A stretch of DNA of 64,000 bases from Deltaproteobacteria bacterium (GTDB lineage Bacteria > Myxococcota > Kuafuiibacteriia > Kuafuiibacteriales > Kuafuiibacteriaceae): the NCBI GenBank assembly GCA_016703535.1, contig JADJBV010000002.1, forward strand, positions 2,046,001-2,110,000, read 5' to 3'. Below, piece after piece: positions 40,471 through 50,976 of this stretch. The notes beneath the pieces were generated by a model, which saw only the letters and a program-made list of their open reading frames with translations, ran no database searches and had not been told where the DNA came from. Within the stretch, counting starts at the first letter, position 1, and every line of letters starts with the position of its first letter. The position numbers and the translations under genes are program-made.

Positions 40471-42123
40471 TCAGCGGGTGACGCCTGGGATCTGGACGTG
40501 CTTCTCCCGGGCGCAAGCCAAGGCGTCTTCGTAGCCCGCGTCCACGTGTCGGATGACGCCCATCCCCGGATCCGAGGTCAACACCCGCTCCAGGCGACGC
40601 CCCGCGGCGTCGGTGCCGTCGGCGACGATCACCATGCCCGCGTGCAGCGAATAACCGATGCCTACGCCGCCGCCGTGGTGGAACGACACCCAGGACGCGC
40701 CGTTCACCGCGTTGATCATCGCGTTGAGGATCGGCCAGTCGGCGATGGCGTCGCTGCCGTCCTTCATGCCTTCGGTCTCTCGGTTGGGTGAAGCGACGCT
40801 GCCGCAGTCCAGGTGGTCTCGCCCGATCACGATCGGCGCCTTCACCTTGCCGTGTTTGACCAGGTCGTTGAAGACGGCGCCAACCTTGGCCCGGTCGCCC
40901 ATCCCCAACCAGCAGATCCGCGACGGCAAGCCTTGGAAGCGCACCTTCTTTCGGGCCAGGCCGATCCACTTGTGCAGGTGGGGCAGGTTGGGCACCGCCT
41001 CGAGCAACGCGTCTTCAGTGACCCGGATGTCCGCCGGATCGCCGGACAACGCGACCCAGCGGAAGGGGCCCGATCCCTGGCAAAACAGCGGCCGGATATA
41101 GGCGGGCACGAAGCCGGGGAAGCTGAAAGCGTCGCGGCACCCGGCCTCTTCGGCGAAGGCCCGGATGTTGTTGCCGTAGTCGAAGACGTGGGCGCCCTTC
41201 GCCTTGAGGTCGACCATCGCCTGCACCTGTACGGCCATGGTCAGCTTGGACTCCCGTACGTAGCGGACCGGATCGTTTTTTCTCAGCTCCAGCGCTTCGG
41301 CCAAGGTGTGGTGGTGGGGCACGTATCCATTCAGTGGATCGTGGGCGCTGGTCTGATCGGTGACCAAGTCGGGCACCACGTTGCGGCGGACCAACTCTGA
41401 GTAGACGTCAGCGGCGTTGGCGCAGAGCCCCACCGAAAGGGGGCGCTTTTCGGCCCGGGCCTTTTCGATTCGGCGCAGGGCGTCGTCGAGATCGGTGGCG
41501 ACCTCGTCGAGGTACTGAGTCTCGAGGCGCCGTTGGATCCGGTGGGGATCGACGTCCACGCCCAAAAACGCGGCCCCACACATGGTGGCCGCCAGCGGCT
41601 GAGCCCCGCCCATGCCGCCGAGCCCTCCGGAGAGCACAAAACGTCCCGAGAGATCGTCGCTGCCGAAGTGGGTGCGCCCGGCGGCGGCGAAGGTCTCGTA
41701 GGTGCCCTGCAAGATGCCTTGCGTCCCGATGTAGATCCAAGAGCCGGCCGTCATCTGGCCGTACATGATCAAGCCCTTCCGCTCGAGGTCCCGGAAGTAC
41801 TCCCAGTTGGCCCACTTGCCGACCAAGTTGGAGTTGGCGATCAACACCCGGGGCGCGTCTTCGTGGGAGCGGAACACGCCCACCGGCTTGCCGGACTGGA
41901 CCAGCAGGGTCTCGTCGTTGTTGAGGCCCTTCAGGGTGTCGAGGATCCGGTAAAAGCTGGGCCAATCTCGGGCCGCCTTGCCGGTGCCGCCATAAACCAC
42001 CAGATCGTCGGGGCGCTCGGCCACGTCCGGGTCCAGGTTGTGTTGGATCATCCGAAACGCGGCTTCTTGGACCCAACCTTTGCAGGAGAGTTGGGTTCCG
42101 GTCGGCGGGTGGATCACGGGCAT
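40471..42123 (-). CDS. hutU: Urocanate hydratase
   Basis: Second step of histidine degradation: urocanate plus water to imidazolone propionate, using tightly bound NAD. The 550-residue length fits the family (552-557). Conserved blocks seen: GTQLSCKGWVQEAAFRM near the start, YGGTGKAARDW, GGLGGMGGAQP (NAD site), AYIRPLFCQGSGPFRW with the catalytic Cys and SVASPNRETEGMKDGSD. The ATG at 42123 is chosen since upstream sequence overlaps nothing conserved. Divergent from tilS with about 50 nt between. No hutH, hutI or hutG is seen nearby, so it is an isolated pathway gene in this window. Confidence 0.95.
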   Translation of the reverse strand: MPVIHPPTGTQLSCKGWVQEAAFRMIQHNLDPDVAERPDDLVVYGGTGKAARDWPSFYRILDTLKGLNNDETLLVQSGKPVGVFRSHEDAPRVLIANSNLVGKWANWEYFRDLERKGLIMYGQMTAGSWIYIGTQGILQGTYETFAAAGRTHFGSDDLSGRFVLSGGLGGMGGAQPLAATMCGAAFLGVDVDPHRIQRRLETQYLDEVATDLDDALRRIEKARAEKRPLSVGLCANAADVYSELVRRNVVPDLVTDQTSAHDPLNGYVPHHHTLAEALELRKNDPVRYVRESKLTMAVQVQAMVDLKAKGAHVFDYGNNIRAFAEEAGCRDAFSFPGFVPAYIRPLFCQGSGPFRWVALSGDPADIRVTEDALLEAVPNLPHLHKWIGLARKKVRFQGLPSRICWLGMGDRAKVGAVFNDLVKHGKVKAPIVIGRDHLDCGSVASPNRETEGMKDGSDAIADWPILNAMINAVNGASWVSFHHGGGVGIGYSLHAGMVIVADGTDAAGRRLERVLTSDPGMGVIRHVDAGYEDALACAREKHVQIPGVTR

Positions 42124-42172
42124 GGGCCCGTTTACGTCGACCTTTCGCCGACTGTCGACGTAGAAGCGAAGG

Positions 42173-43252
42173 GTGTTGTTGGCGGCGGTGAGCCAAAGCC
42201 TCGAATCGGCGGGGATCGGCCGGCGCGGTGAGGCCCGGGTGGTGGTCGCCTGTTCGGGGGGCCGAGACTCGGTGGCTTTGGCCCACGCGACCGTGACCTT
42301 GCTCGGGGCGCGGCGCGTCATCCTCGGCCACGTGGACCACGCCGTTCGTTCTCACTCCGCCGCCGACGGCGAGTTCGTCCGCCGTTTGGCGCACCAGCTG
42401 GGCTGCGGATTTGAGGTCGCGCGTTTGGCCGAGGGGCCCGCCAGCGAGGCCAGGCTCCGGGCCCTGCGGTACCGGGCCCTGGAGGAGATGCGAGTCCAAA
42501 GCGGCGCGGAGCGGATCTTGGTCGGCCACACCGCCGACGATCAGGCCGAAACCGTGCTCTTTGGGCTGATCCGGACCACCCGGGCCCAAGCCTTGGCCGG
42601 GATGCCCGCGGCGCGAGGGATGATCCTGAGGCCCCTCCTGCTGGTCCCCCGGGCCGAGGTGACCGCCTACAACGCCAAGCAGGGACTGGCCTTCCTGGAC
42701 GATCCCACCAACCACGGGGCCCGCTACCTTCGGAGCCGCCTCCGCAAAGAGCTCTTGCCCCTGATCGAAGCCCGCTACCGTCCGGGGTTCTCCGGGAGGC
42801 TGGCGGCCCTGGCCCAGCGGGTCGCGGGGACCCCTTCGCCCGAATCGTCCACCGCCCCGGGCCCGCGCCCGCCCCCGGGGTGGCTGAAAGGGTGGAGCGA
42901 CCTTGGCTTTTTGGTGACCTTGGCCCGGGAGTCGCCGCCCCTGGTGCCGCCTGATGGTCGTCTTTCGGCCGCCTTCGACGCCGCCCGGATCGGCCCGCCG
43001 AGCGTGCGGATGGCCCGATCAGGCGACCGAATTCAGCCATTTGGCTCGCTTGGGCACCGAAAGCTCAAGGATCTCTACCGGGAGGCCGGGGTGCCGCCGG
43101 ACCTGCGGGAGGCCCTACCCGTGGTCGAGGCCAACGGCGAGGTGGTGTGGGTCCCGGGGGTAGCCCGGGCGGACCTGGCGCAGATCTCGGAAACGACTCG
43201 GGAGGTTTGGGTGTTCTCCATTCGAACCGCTCCCTGGTTGCCTGGCGGCTGA
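42173..43252 (+). CDS. tilS: tRNA(Ile)-lysidine synthetase
   Basis: Modifies C34 of tRNA-Ile(CAU) to lysidine so it reads AUA. 359 residues; PP-loop ATP pyrophosphatase motif SGGRDSVAL (28-36), then GHVDHAVR (about 52-59) and GHTADDQAETVLF (about 117-129), all TilS hallmarks. A C-terminal domain of about 110 residues follows. The start is GTG at 42173 with GAAGG close upstream; TTG codons directly after it are alternatives. Essential in most bacteria. It is followed by ftsH in the same direction with 61 nt between, an arrangement common in bacteria. Confidence 0.92.
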   Translation: MLLAAVSQSLESAGIGRRGEARVVVACSGGRDSVALAHATVTLLGARRVILGHVDHAVRSHSAADGEFVRRLAHQLGCGFEVARLAEGPASEARLRALRYRALEEMRVQSGAERILVGHTADDQAETVLFGLIRTTRAQALAGMPAARGMILRPLLLVPRAEVTAYNAKQGLAFLDDPTNHGARYLRSRLRKELLPLIEARYRPGFSGRLAALAQRVAGTPSPESSTAPGPRPPPGWLKGWSDLGFLVTLARESPPLVPPDGRLSAAFDAARIGPPSVRMARSGDRIQPFGSLGHRKLKDLYREAGVPPDLREALPVVEANGEVVWVPGVARADLAQISETTREVWVFSIRTAPWLPGG

Positions 43253-43298
43253 AGCCAGGCCACGCTCGGAAGCGGCGAGGGCCCCCTCAAAAGGGCCC
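43240..43298 (+). promoter_or_regulatory. Two hairpins between tilS and ftsH
   Basis: GCCTGGC/GCCAGGC (43240-43246 with 43254-43260) spans the tilS stop codon, and GGGCCC/GGGCCC (43279-43284 with 43293-43298, loop CCTCAAAA) lies just before the ftsH ribosome site. Neither is followed by a T run. They could set the tilS/ftsH mRNA ratio or form part of the ftsH leader. Only the base pairing is observed. Confidence 0.35.
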
Positions 43299-43313
43299 CA
43301 ACGCGAAGGAACA

Positions 43314-45269
<1,956 letters not shown>

Positions 45270-45446
45270 GTCGCTTCAAAGCGCCCTTCTGGGGCCCCAT
45301 TCCTCGGGCTCCTAGGTTCCTGTATTCCAAAGTGGTCTTCAATCTCCCTCAAGGCCGCGCCGCCGCAGGCCTGCGGGCTCGTGTCCAGGCCCAACAGGCC
45401 CTGGCTCCGGCGACGCGAGCCGTTCTTCAAAAAAAGTTTCGAGGGG

Positions 45447-45473
45447 TGTCGATCTTCGGGCGGCTCGAGCGAC
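45447..45473 (+). promoter_or_regulatory. Putative ECF42-type promoter
   Basis: TGTCGA (45447-45452) and CGAC (45470-45473), with a 17-nt spacer, match the -35 and -10 elements reported for promoters of ECF42 sigma factors. The site lies 56 nt before the YCII-like gene that is followed by the ECF42 sigma gene, so it likely mediates autoregulation of the pair. The rest of the 259-nt gap after ftsH (45270-45446) holds no recognised feature. Confidence 0.55.
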
Positions 45474-45528
45474 TACTGGGTGCTCCTCCCGTGTCGGCGA
45501 GGATCAAACCCGAAGATGGAGTCTCGAG

Positions 45529-45894
45529 ATGAAGTACCTGTGCCTGCTCTACGGAAATCAACAGAAGGTGTCGAAGCTCTCCCCGGAGCAGTTCGCGGCC
45601 CTGGTCGACGAATGTAAGGTCCATGATGAAGCGCTCCGCCGGACCGGAGCCGTGGTTTCGGTGGAGAGCCTGGAGTGGGACGTCACCACGGTGCGTCCTC
45701 GGGAGGGCAAGCCCGTCGTCGTTGATGGGCCCTTCGTCGAGACCCGGGACGTTGCGGGGAGTTTTATGGTGATCGAGGCTCGGGACCTCAACGAGGCGAT
45801 CCGAATCGCGTCGGTGCACCCCGCGGCGAACCTCGGCGAAGACCTGGGGTGGGGCATCGAGATCCGGCCGATCGCTGAAGGCTGCCACCAATAG
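45529..45894 (+). CDS. YCII/DGPF-domain protein
   Basis: A 121-residue protein of the YCII-related (DGPF) group, small ferredoxin-like-fold proteins. It begins MKYLCLLYGN, contains VVVDGPFVETRDVAGSFMVI (about 68-87; DGPF is the group signature) and a C-terminal EIRPIAEG. In many bacteria such genes lie directly upstream of ECF42 sigma factors and are the usual target of that sigma group. Here the sigma gene begins 8 nt downstream and a matching promoter lies upstream. Enzymatic function has not been established for these proteins. Confidence 0.88.
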   Translation: MKYLCLLYGNQQKVSKLSPEQFAALVDECKVHDEALRRTGAVVSVESLEWDVTTVRPREGKPVVVDGPFVETRDVAGSFMVIEARDLNEAIRIASVHPAANLGEDLGWGIEIRPIAEGCHQ

Positions 45895-45902
45895 CGGACC
45901 CC

Positions 45903-47150
45903 ATGGTCGTGGATCGCGTCGACCAGGCCCGGGGCCAGGTGGAGTTGATCTATCGGGCTGAGTCCCGGAGGGTCCTCGCGACCTTGATCCGCCTCCTCGG
46001 CGGCTTCGATCTCGCCGAGGAGGCCCTCCACGAAGCTTTCGCTGCGGCGTTGGGACAGTGGCCCCGGGAGGGCGTCCCGTCCAACCCGCGGGCTTGGCTG
46101 GTTTCGGTCGGCCGCTTTCGAGGGATCGACGCCTTGCGGCGGAGGCGTCGCTTCGAGGACGCCGTCCTGGGCCCTCACGCCTCGTCTCACTGGCCGCCGC
46201 CGCCTGCCGCGGATCCCGACGCGGTGGCCGACGACCACCTCCGTCTGCTCTTCACCTGCTGTCGCCCCGAGTTGCCCCTCGATTCTCAGATCGCCATGAC
46301 CCTACGAGAGGTGTGTGGGCTGACGACGGAGGAGATCGCTCGGGCGTACCTCACCCGGGCCTCGACCATCGCCCAACGCATCGTGCGGGCGAAGCAGAAG
46401 ATCAAGGATGAACGCCTCCCCTACGAAGTGCCGGTTTTGGCCGACCTGCCGGCGCGGCGAACGGCGGTGCTCCGGGTCATCTATTTGGTGTTCAACGAGG
46501 GGTACTCAGCGTCGAGCGGCGCGGATCGAGTGCGCGTCGGGTTGTGCGACGAGGCGATTCGGCTGGCTCGGCTCGTGGCTGAACTATCGCCAACCCCCGA
46601 GGTCGAGGGGCTCCTGGCGCTCCTCCTGCTGCAGGACGCACGCCGCACTTCTCGGACCTCGGCCGCCGGGGACGTGGTGTTGCTCATCGACCAGGACCGG
46701 TCCCTCTGGGATCGATCGCAGATCGCCGAGGGCGTGGCGTGGGTCGAGCGCGCGCTCCAGAGCGGAGGATCCGGGGCTTATACGATTCAGGCGGCCATCG
46801 CGGCGCTCCACGCCCAAAGCCCTGATGGACCTTCGACCGATTGGCCCCAGATCGTTGGGCTCTATGAGGCCTTGATCACCTTGGAGCCGTCGCCGGTGGC
46901 TCGCCTGGCCCGCGCCATCGCCGTTGGTGAACGGGACGGAGCGGCGGCCGGCCTCGCCATCGTCGAAGGCCTCCTCACCGAAGGAGAGTTGATCGACTAC
47001 CTGCCAGCCCACTCGGCTCGTGGAGAGTTGTGTCGGAGACTTGGACGTCGGGAAGAGGCCCTGGAGGCCTTCCGGCGTGCCTTGAGCCTCGCTCGGCAAG
47101 AGCCCGAACGTCGGTTTTTCATGCGGCGACTCGCCGAGCTCGAAGGTTGA
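45903..47150 (+). CDS. ECF42-type RNA polymerase sigma factor with C-terminal TPR extension
   Basis: A 415-residue sigma factor much longer than ordinary ECF factors. Regions 2 (about 10-80; LGGFDLAEEALHEAFAAALG) and 4 (about 110-170; REVCGLTTEEIARAYLTRAS) are followed by a helical TPR-like extension of about 230 residues (EALITLEPSPVARLARAIAV, LGRREEALEAFRRALSLA). This long C-terminus and pairing with a DGPF gene define group ECF42. No anti-sigma gene is adjacent; the extension itself is thought to regulate activity in the group. The start is ATG at 45903, with no strong ribosome site. Confidence 0.88.
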   Translation: MVVDRVDQARGQVELIYRAESRRVLATLIRLLGGFDLAEEALHEAFAAALGQWPREGVPSNPRAWLVSVGRFRGIDALRRRRRFEDAVLGPHASSHWPPPPAADPDAVADDHLRLLFTCCRPELPLDSQIAMTLREVCGLTTEEIARAYLTRASTIAQRIVRAKQKIKDERLPYEVPVLADLPARRTAVLRVIYLVFNEGYSASSGADRVRVGLCDEAIRLARLVAELSPTPEVEGLLALLLLQDARRTSRTSAAGDVVLLIDQDRSLWDRSQIAEGVAWVERALQSGGSGAYTIQAAIAALHAQSPDGPSTDWPQIVGLYEALITLEPSPVARLARAIAVGERDGAAAGLAIVEGLLTEGELIDYLPAHSARGELCRRLGRREEALEAFRRALSLARQEPERRFFMRRLAELEG

Positions 47151-47195
47151 GGCCCGATCGACGCTCCCGACGGTGAGGGGGCGATCTGCCGCAGC

Positions 47196-48149
47196 TCAGA
47201 AGAGCTCGACCGAACCAGCGTCCATCGATTGTTGGGAGACTGGACCGGATTTTCGGAGGGCAGAGGTCCCGCTGCTCCGGACCGGCGCACCATTCGACAC
47301 CATCCCCTGCATATGGGTCAGGCGCTGCTGCAGGTGGGCCAGGAGCTGGCCGACCATGTCCTCGAACTGCAGGCCACGGACGGCCTCGTCGGTCCCGGAT
47401 TCGACCCGCTGGGTGAACTCGCCGATTCGGGAGAGGGCCAGGTTGAACTCGGCGTTGACCGCGTGGAGTTGTTCCAACATTCCGTCGACGCTGCCCTTGG
47501 CCTCTAGGGCCACGGTCATGTCTTGGCTCGCCATCTCCTGAACGGCTTCCCGGACCTGATCCATCGTGCTGCGAGCACCCAAGATGCGAGCGCCGATCGC
47601 TTCGTTCAGCTTTTTAGTGGATCGAGAGAGGCCTCGGACTTCGCTGGCGACCACGCCGAAGCCTCGGCCGAGTTCGCCGGCCCGGGCGGCCTCGAGCGCG
47701 GCGTTGATCGCCAAGATGTTGGTCTCCTCGGCGATCCCGTCGACCTCCGACACCAAATGGAAGATGGCGTCGATGTGCTCGATCATGTCGTCGATCTTGT
47801 AGGCGATACGTACGCTCTGCTTGCTGAATCGCACCAAGACCGAGGCGAAGTTCTCCAGGACGTCGGTGGTCTTCTGAACGAAGCTTGGGAGGTTGAGCCA
47901 GTTGCTCCCCCCGCCCTCGGCGTCGTTCATGTCCTTGAGGAGTTTGGCGACCTGGTCACGCTGAGCCTTGGTGTCGCTGCTGAGCTGATGAAAGCTCGCC
48001 ATCAAGGTACGGACCGCCGTGCCGAGCAGCTCGCGGGTCTGCTCCACCTCGTGTTGGGCTAGCGCGATCTCGGTCTCATGGGCCTCGACCAGGGCGGCGG
48101 GGAGGGTACCCGCGACCGGCGCATCGTCGGTTTGGCCGTTGTTCGCCAC
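47196..48149 (-). CDS. Soluble methyl-accepting chemotaxis-like protein
   Basis: A 317-residue protein with no transmembrane helix and no sensor domain recognised. It is predicted almost entirely helical. The C-terminal half resembles an MCP signalling region, with the hairpin EETNILAINAALEAARAGEL (about 135-154) and GRGFGVVASEVRGL (157-170), but is short compared with standard receptors. It ends SVELF, like CheD (IELF). The start is GTG at 48149. It is divergent from the che operon at 48227 with 77 nt between, suggesting shared control. It may bind CheA/CheW as a cytoplasmic receptor or adaptor; whether it is methylated is unknown. Confidence 0.75.
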   Translation of the reverse strand: MANNGQTDDAPVAGTLPAALVEAHETEIALAQHEVEQTRELLGTAVRTLMASFHQLSSDTKAQRDQVAKLLKDMNDAEGGGSNWLNLPSFVQKTTDVLENFASVLVRFSKQSVRIAYKIDDMIEHIDAIFHLVSEVDGIAEETNILAINAALEAARAGELGRGFGVVASEVRGLSRSTKKLNEAIGARILGARSTMDQVREAVQEMASQDMTVALEAKGSVDGMLEQLHAVNAEFNLALSRIGEFTQRVESGTDEAVRGLQFEDMVGQLLAHLQQRLTHMQGMVSNGAPVRSSGTSALRKSGPVSQQSMDAGSVELF

Positions 48150-48226
48150 GTAGGTTCATTCGGACCGTCCCTCGTAACGTTGAGTGGGAGACAAGCAAAC
48201 ACCCGGCGCTCAAGGAGGGCCGAGCT

Positions 48227-48610
48227 TTGCCGACCTTGCTGTTTGCGATGGCGAGCATCTTGGCAGTCGACGATTCCCCTTCGATGCGCGCGTTGGTCTA
48301 CGCGACCCTTACCAACGCCGGGCACCGAGTGCTTCAGGCTTCGGACGGGGTCGAAGCGCTGACGGTGGCCAAAACCGAGGCCGTAAACCTGGTGCTGGCC
48401 GACGTGAACATGCCCAACATGGATGGGATCACCATGGTGCGTGAACTGCGCATGATGTCGGATTACCGCTTCACGCCCATCCTCATGCTCACGACCGAGT
48501 CGGCCACCGACCGAAAAAAGGAGGCCAAGGAGGCTGGCGCGACCGGGTGGCTGGTTAAGCCCTTCGATCCAGAGCAGCTCCTGGCCACCATCCGCAAAGT
48601 CATCACCTGA
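48227..48610 (+). CDS. cheY: Response regulator receiver protein (CheY-like)
   Basis: A 127-residue stand-alone receiver domain, first gene of a chemosensory operon. Acidic pocket Asp15-Asp16 in AVDDSPSM, phospho-acceptor Asp59 in LADVNMPNMDG, Thr-containing LTTESA and invariant Lys in LVKPFDP are all present. It should receive phosphate from the nearby CheA and could bind the motor or another output. The TTG at 48227 is chosen because AAGGAGG lies 8 nt upstream; the in-frame ATG at 48248 is 21 nt later and has no ribosome site but matches typical CheY N-termini. Followed by a STAS gene 9 nt on. Confidence 0.9.
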   Translation: MPTLLFAMASILAVDDSPSMRALVYATLTNAGHRVLQASDGVEALTVAKTEAVNLVLADVNMPNMDGITMVRELRMMSDYRFTPILMLTTESATDRKKEAKEAGATGWLVKPFDPEQLLATIRKVIT

Positions 48611-48619
48611 GGAGGAACC

Positions 48620-48889
48620 GTGGGCGACGAACCAAATGTGCTCACCCCAACTTCCTTGGTGATCGCGGACGTCGCCTCCTTCTGGACCCAGGTCCGGGCC
48701 GGCATCAGTCGAGGGTCGCTGGTCGTGGATCTCTCCCGGGTCGAACGGATCGACGGCGCCGGAGCTCAGATGCTCCAGCTCCTGGTGTCTCAAGGTGGCG
48801 CAAGCCCCATCACCCTCCAGCACCCTTCGCCGGCCACCGTCACCTTGGCCCGGGGTCTGGGCTTGGAGGCCGTCGCCGCCCTCACCTGA
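48620..48889 (+). CDS. STAS-domain protein in the che operon
   Basis: An 89-residue single STAS domain. The motif VERIDGAGAQMLQLLVSQ corresponds to the loop and helix that normally carry the phosphorylated Ser of anti-anti-sigma factors, but here the Ser positions are Gly and Ala, so it may not be phosphorylatable. GAGGAGG precedes the GTG at 48620. It overlaps the first possible cheA start by one base. Single STAS proteins are found in some che clusters, but no role in chemotaxis is established. A second STAS protein with intact Ser lies at 57675. Confidence 0.8.
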   Translation: MGDEPNVLTPTSLVIADVASFWTQVRAGISRGSLVVDLSRVERIDGAGAQMLQLLVSQGGASPITLQHPSPATVTLARGLGLEAVAALT

Positions 48890-48909
48890 TGGGCAGATGG
48901 AGCACACCG

Positions 48910-50976
48910 ATGGCTGATCACCAACCTCTCCTCGAACAACTCAAGGTGGTCTTCTTCGAGGAGGCCGATGAGGGCCTGGCGGTCATGGAGTCCGGGCTCC
49001 TCGAACTCGACCCGGGATCGGCCGACTCGGAGGCGATCAACGGCATCTTCCGCGCCGCCCACTCCATCAAGGGAGGTGCCGGCACCTTCGGGTTCGCCGG
49101 GATCTCCTCCTTCACCCACGGGATGGAGACCTTGCTCGACCAGATCCGGAGCGGTCAGGCCCAACTGACCTCCCCTCGGATCAAGGCCCTGCTGCACGCC
49201 GTCGATCACCTGCGGCTTTTGGTCGAAGCGGCGCGTTCCGGCGGCAAGGTCGACGAAACGCGAACGGACGCGGTCCGGAAGGAGATCGAACGGGAGATCG
49301 AGGGCCACGACACCAAGGTGGTCCCTGCCGTTGTGGCGACCCCTGGTCCCGACGCCCGACCCAACGTCTGGTCCATCATCTTCGAGCCCAACCCGGCGAT
49401 GATGCGGTCGGGCAACGATCCCTATCTTCTCCTGCGGGAACTCTCATCCCTCGGGCGGGCCACGATCGAAGTCGACAGCACACGCCTGCCACCCCTCGAG
49501 GCCTTTGATCCCGAGTTGATCTACCTGTCGTGGCGGATCCACCTGGAAGGACCCCGAGACGAAAAGACGATTCGAGAGGTCTTCGCGTGGGTCGAGGATG
49601 AGTGCCGCCTGGTGATCGAACGCCAGGCCGCCGCACCCGAAGTGGTGGTGGCCGTGGCCCCCGCCCAAACGAACCCGACAACCCCGCGCCCTCCCCAAGA
49701 TCCTCCGGTTGAACAAGAACGGCGCAAGACCGATCTCGGATCGATCCGAGTCAGCATCGACAAGGTCGACGCCTTGGTCAACATGGTCGGGGAACTGGTC
49801 ATCACCCAGTCGATGTTGGGCCAGATCGAGAGGAACTTCGACCTGGGCAAGTTGTCTCGACTCCGGGACGGCCTCAACCAGCTGGAGCGGAACACCCGCG
49901 AACTCCAGGAGAGCGTGATGCGCATCCGGATGTTGCCGATCCGCTTCATCTTCAGCCGCTTCCCCCGGATGGTCCGCGACCTCTCGGATCAACTCGGAAA
50001 AGACGTGGAGCTGACGATGCTCGGCGAAGGCACCGAGCTGGACAAGACGGTCCTGGAGAAGCTGGGCGATCCGCTGGTGCACCTGGTCCGAAACTCGGTC
50101 GACCATGGCGTGGAGCTCCCCGAACAACGACGAGCCGCCGGAAAGCCGGGGCGGGGGACGATCACCCTCGAGGCCTTCCACCAAGGCAGCAGCATCGTCA
50201 TCGAGATCCGGGACGACGGCGGTGGCCTGAAGACCGATCGGATCTTGGCGAAGGCTCGGGCCGCGGGCTTGATCGCTGCTGATGTCCAGCCAAACCCCGA
50301 GGAGATCAACGACCTGATCTTCTCTCCTGGGCTGTCGACCGCCGACAAGATCAGCGACGTCTCGGGGCGTGGCGTCGGCCTGGACGTGGTGCGGAGAAAT
50401 ATCCGAGAGCTCGGCGGCAACGTCAGCGTCAGCTCCGAACCCGGCCGAGGGACCACCTTCACCATTCGCCTGCCGCTGACGCTGGCGATCCTGGACGGGC
50501 AGCTCATCAAGGTCGGTGACCAGACCTACATCCTGCCCCTCGTCTCCATCGTCGAGTCAATCGCGATGCGCCCGGATCAGATCAACGCCATCGCCGGGAG
50601 AGCCGAGATGTACCGCCTTCGAGACGAGTACCTCCCGATCCTCCGGCTCCACCAGACCTTCGGCCTGGCCGGGGGTAGCCAGGACCACGCAGGTCGACTG
50701 TTGGTGGTTGTGGAAGGCAACGGTCAACGATTGGGGATCACGGTCGATGATCTGCTGGAGCAACAGCAGGTGGTGATCAAGAGCTTGGATACCAACTTTC
50801 GCCGAGTCGATGGCGTCTCGGGAGCGACCATCCTCGGCGACGGGACGGTTGCGTTGATCTTGGACGTGGCGGGCTTGATCGCCTTTGCCAAAGGAGAGGG
50901 CAAAAAATGCAGCACAACACCAACCTCGAGCGGGAGGCCCTGGGAAGCGCCGCAGCGTCGGGTGGACAATATCTGA
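48910..50976 (+). CDS. cheA: Chemotaxis sensor histidine kinase CheA
   Basis: Central kinase of the chemosensory system, autophosphorylates and phosphorylates CheY and CheB. About 688 residues. P1/HPt phospho-site His51 in RAAHSIKGGAGTFGF; a linker/P2-like region (about 135-260); dimerisation P3 (about 270-340); catalytic P4 with N box LVHLVRNSVDHGVELP and G boxes IRDDGGGL, GRGVGLDVV and GRGTTF; and a CheW-like P5 (about 510-660). All kinase motifs are present. The ATG at 48910 has GGAG 7 nt upstream; an ATG at 48889 is the alternative. The 3' end overlaps cheW by 70 nt, giving a 24-residue tail outside the conserved fold. Confidence 0.95.
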   Translation: MADHQPLLEQLKVVFFEEADEGLAVMESGLLELDPGSADSEAINGIFRAAHSIKGGAGTFGFAGISSFTHGMETLLDQIRSGQAQLTSPRIKALLHAVDHLRLLVEAARSGGKVDETRTDAVRKEIEREIEGHDTKVVPAVVATPGPDARPNVWSIIFEPNPAMMRSGNDPYLLLRELSSLGRATIEVDSTRLPPLEAFDPELIYLSWRIHLEGPRDEKTIREVFAWVEDECRLVIERQAAAPEVVVAVAPAQTNPTTPRPPQDPPVEQERRKTDLGSIRVSIDKVDALVNMVGELVITQSMLGQIERNFDLGKLSRLRDGLNQLERNTRELQESVMRIRMLPIRFIFSRFPRMVRDLSDQLGKDVELTMLGEGTELDKTVLEKLGDPLVHLVRNSVDHGVELPEQRRAAGKPGRGTITLEAFHQGSSIVIEIRDDGGGLKTDRILAKARAAGLIAADVQPNPEEINDLIFSPGLSTADKISDVSGRGVGLDVVRRNIRELGGNVSVSSEPGRGTTFTIRLPLTLAILDGQLIKVGDQTYILPLVSIVESIAMRPDQINAIAGRAEMYRLRDEYLPILRLHQTFGLAGGSQDHAGRLLVVVEGNGQRLGITVDDLLEQQQVVIKSLDTNFRRVDGVSGATILGDGTVALILDVAGLIAFAKGEGKKCSTTPTSSGRPWEAPQRRVDNI

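Noticed and set aside
45270..45310. CGCTT/AAGCG and GGGGCCCC inverted repeats after ftsH as a terminator
   Set aside because: Stems are short and not followed by a T run, so they are not supported as a terminator.
45332..45532. Small plus-strand frame of 66 codons between ftsH and the YCII gene
   Set aside because: It spans the putative ECF42 promoter, has no ribosome site and no recognisable sequence.
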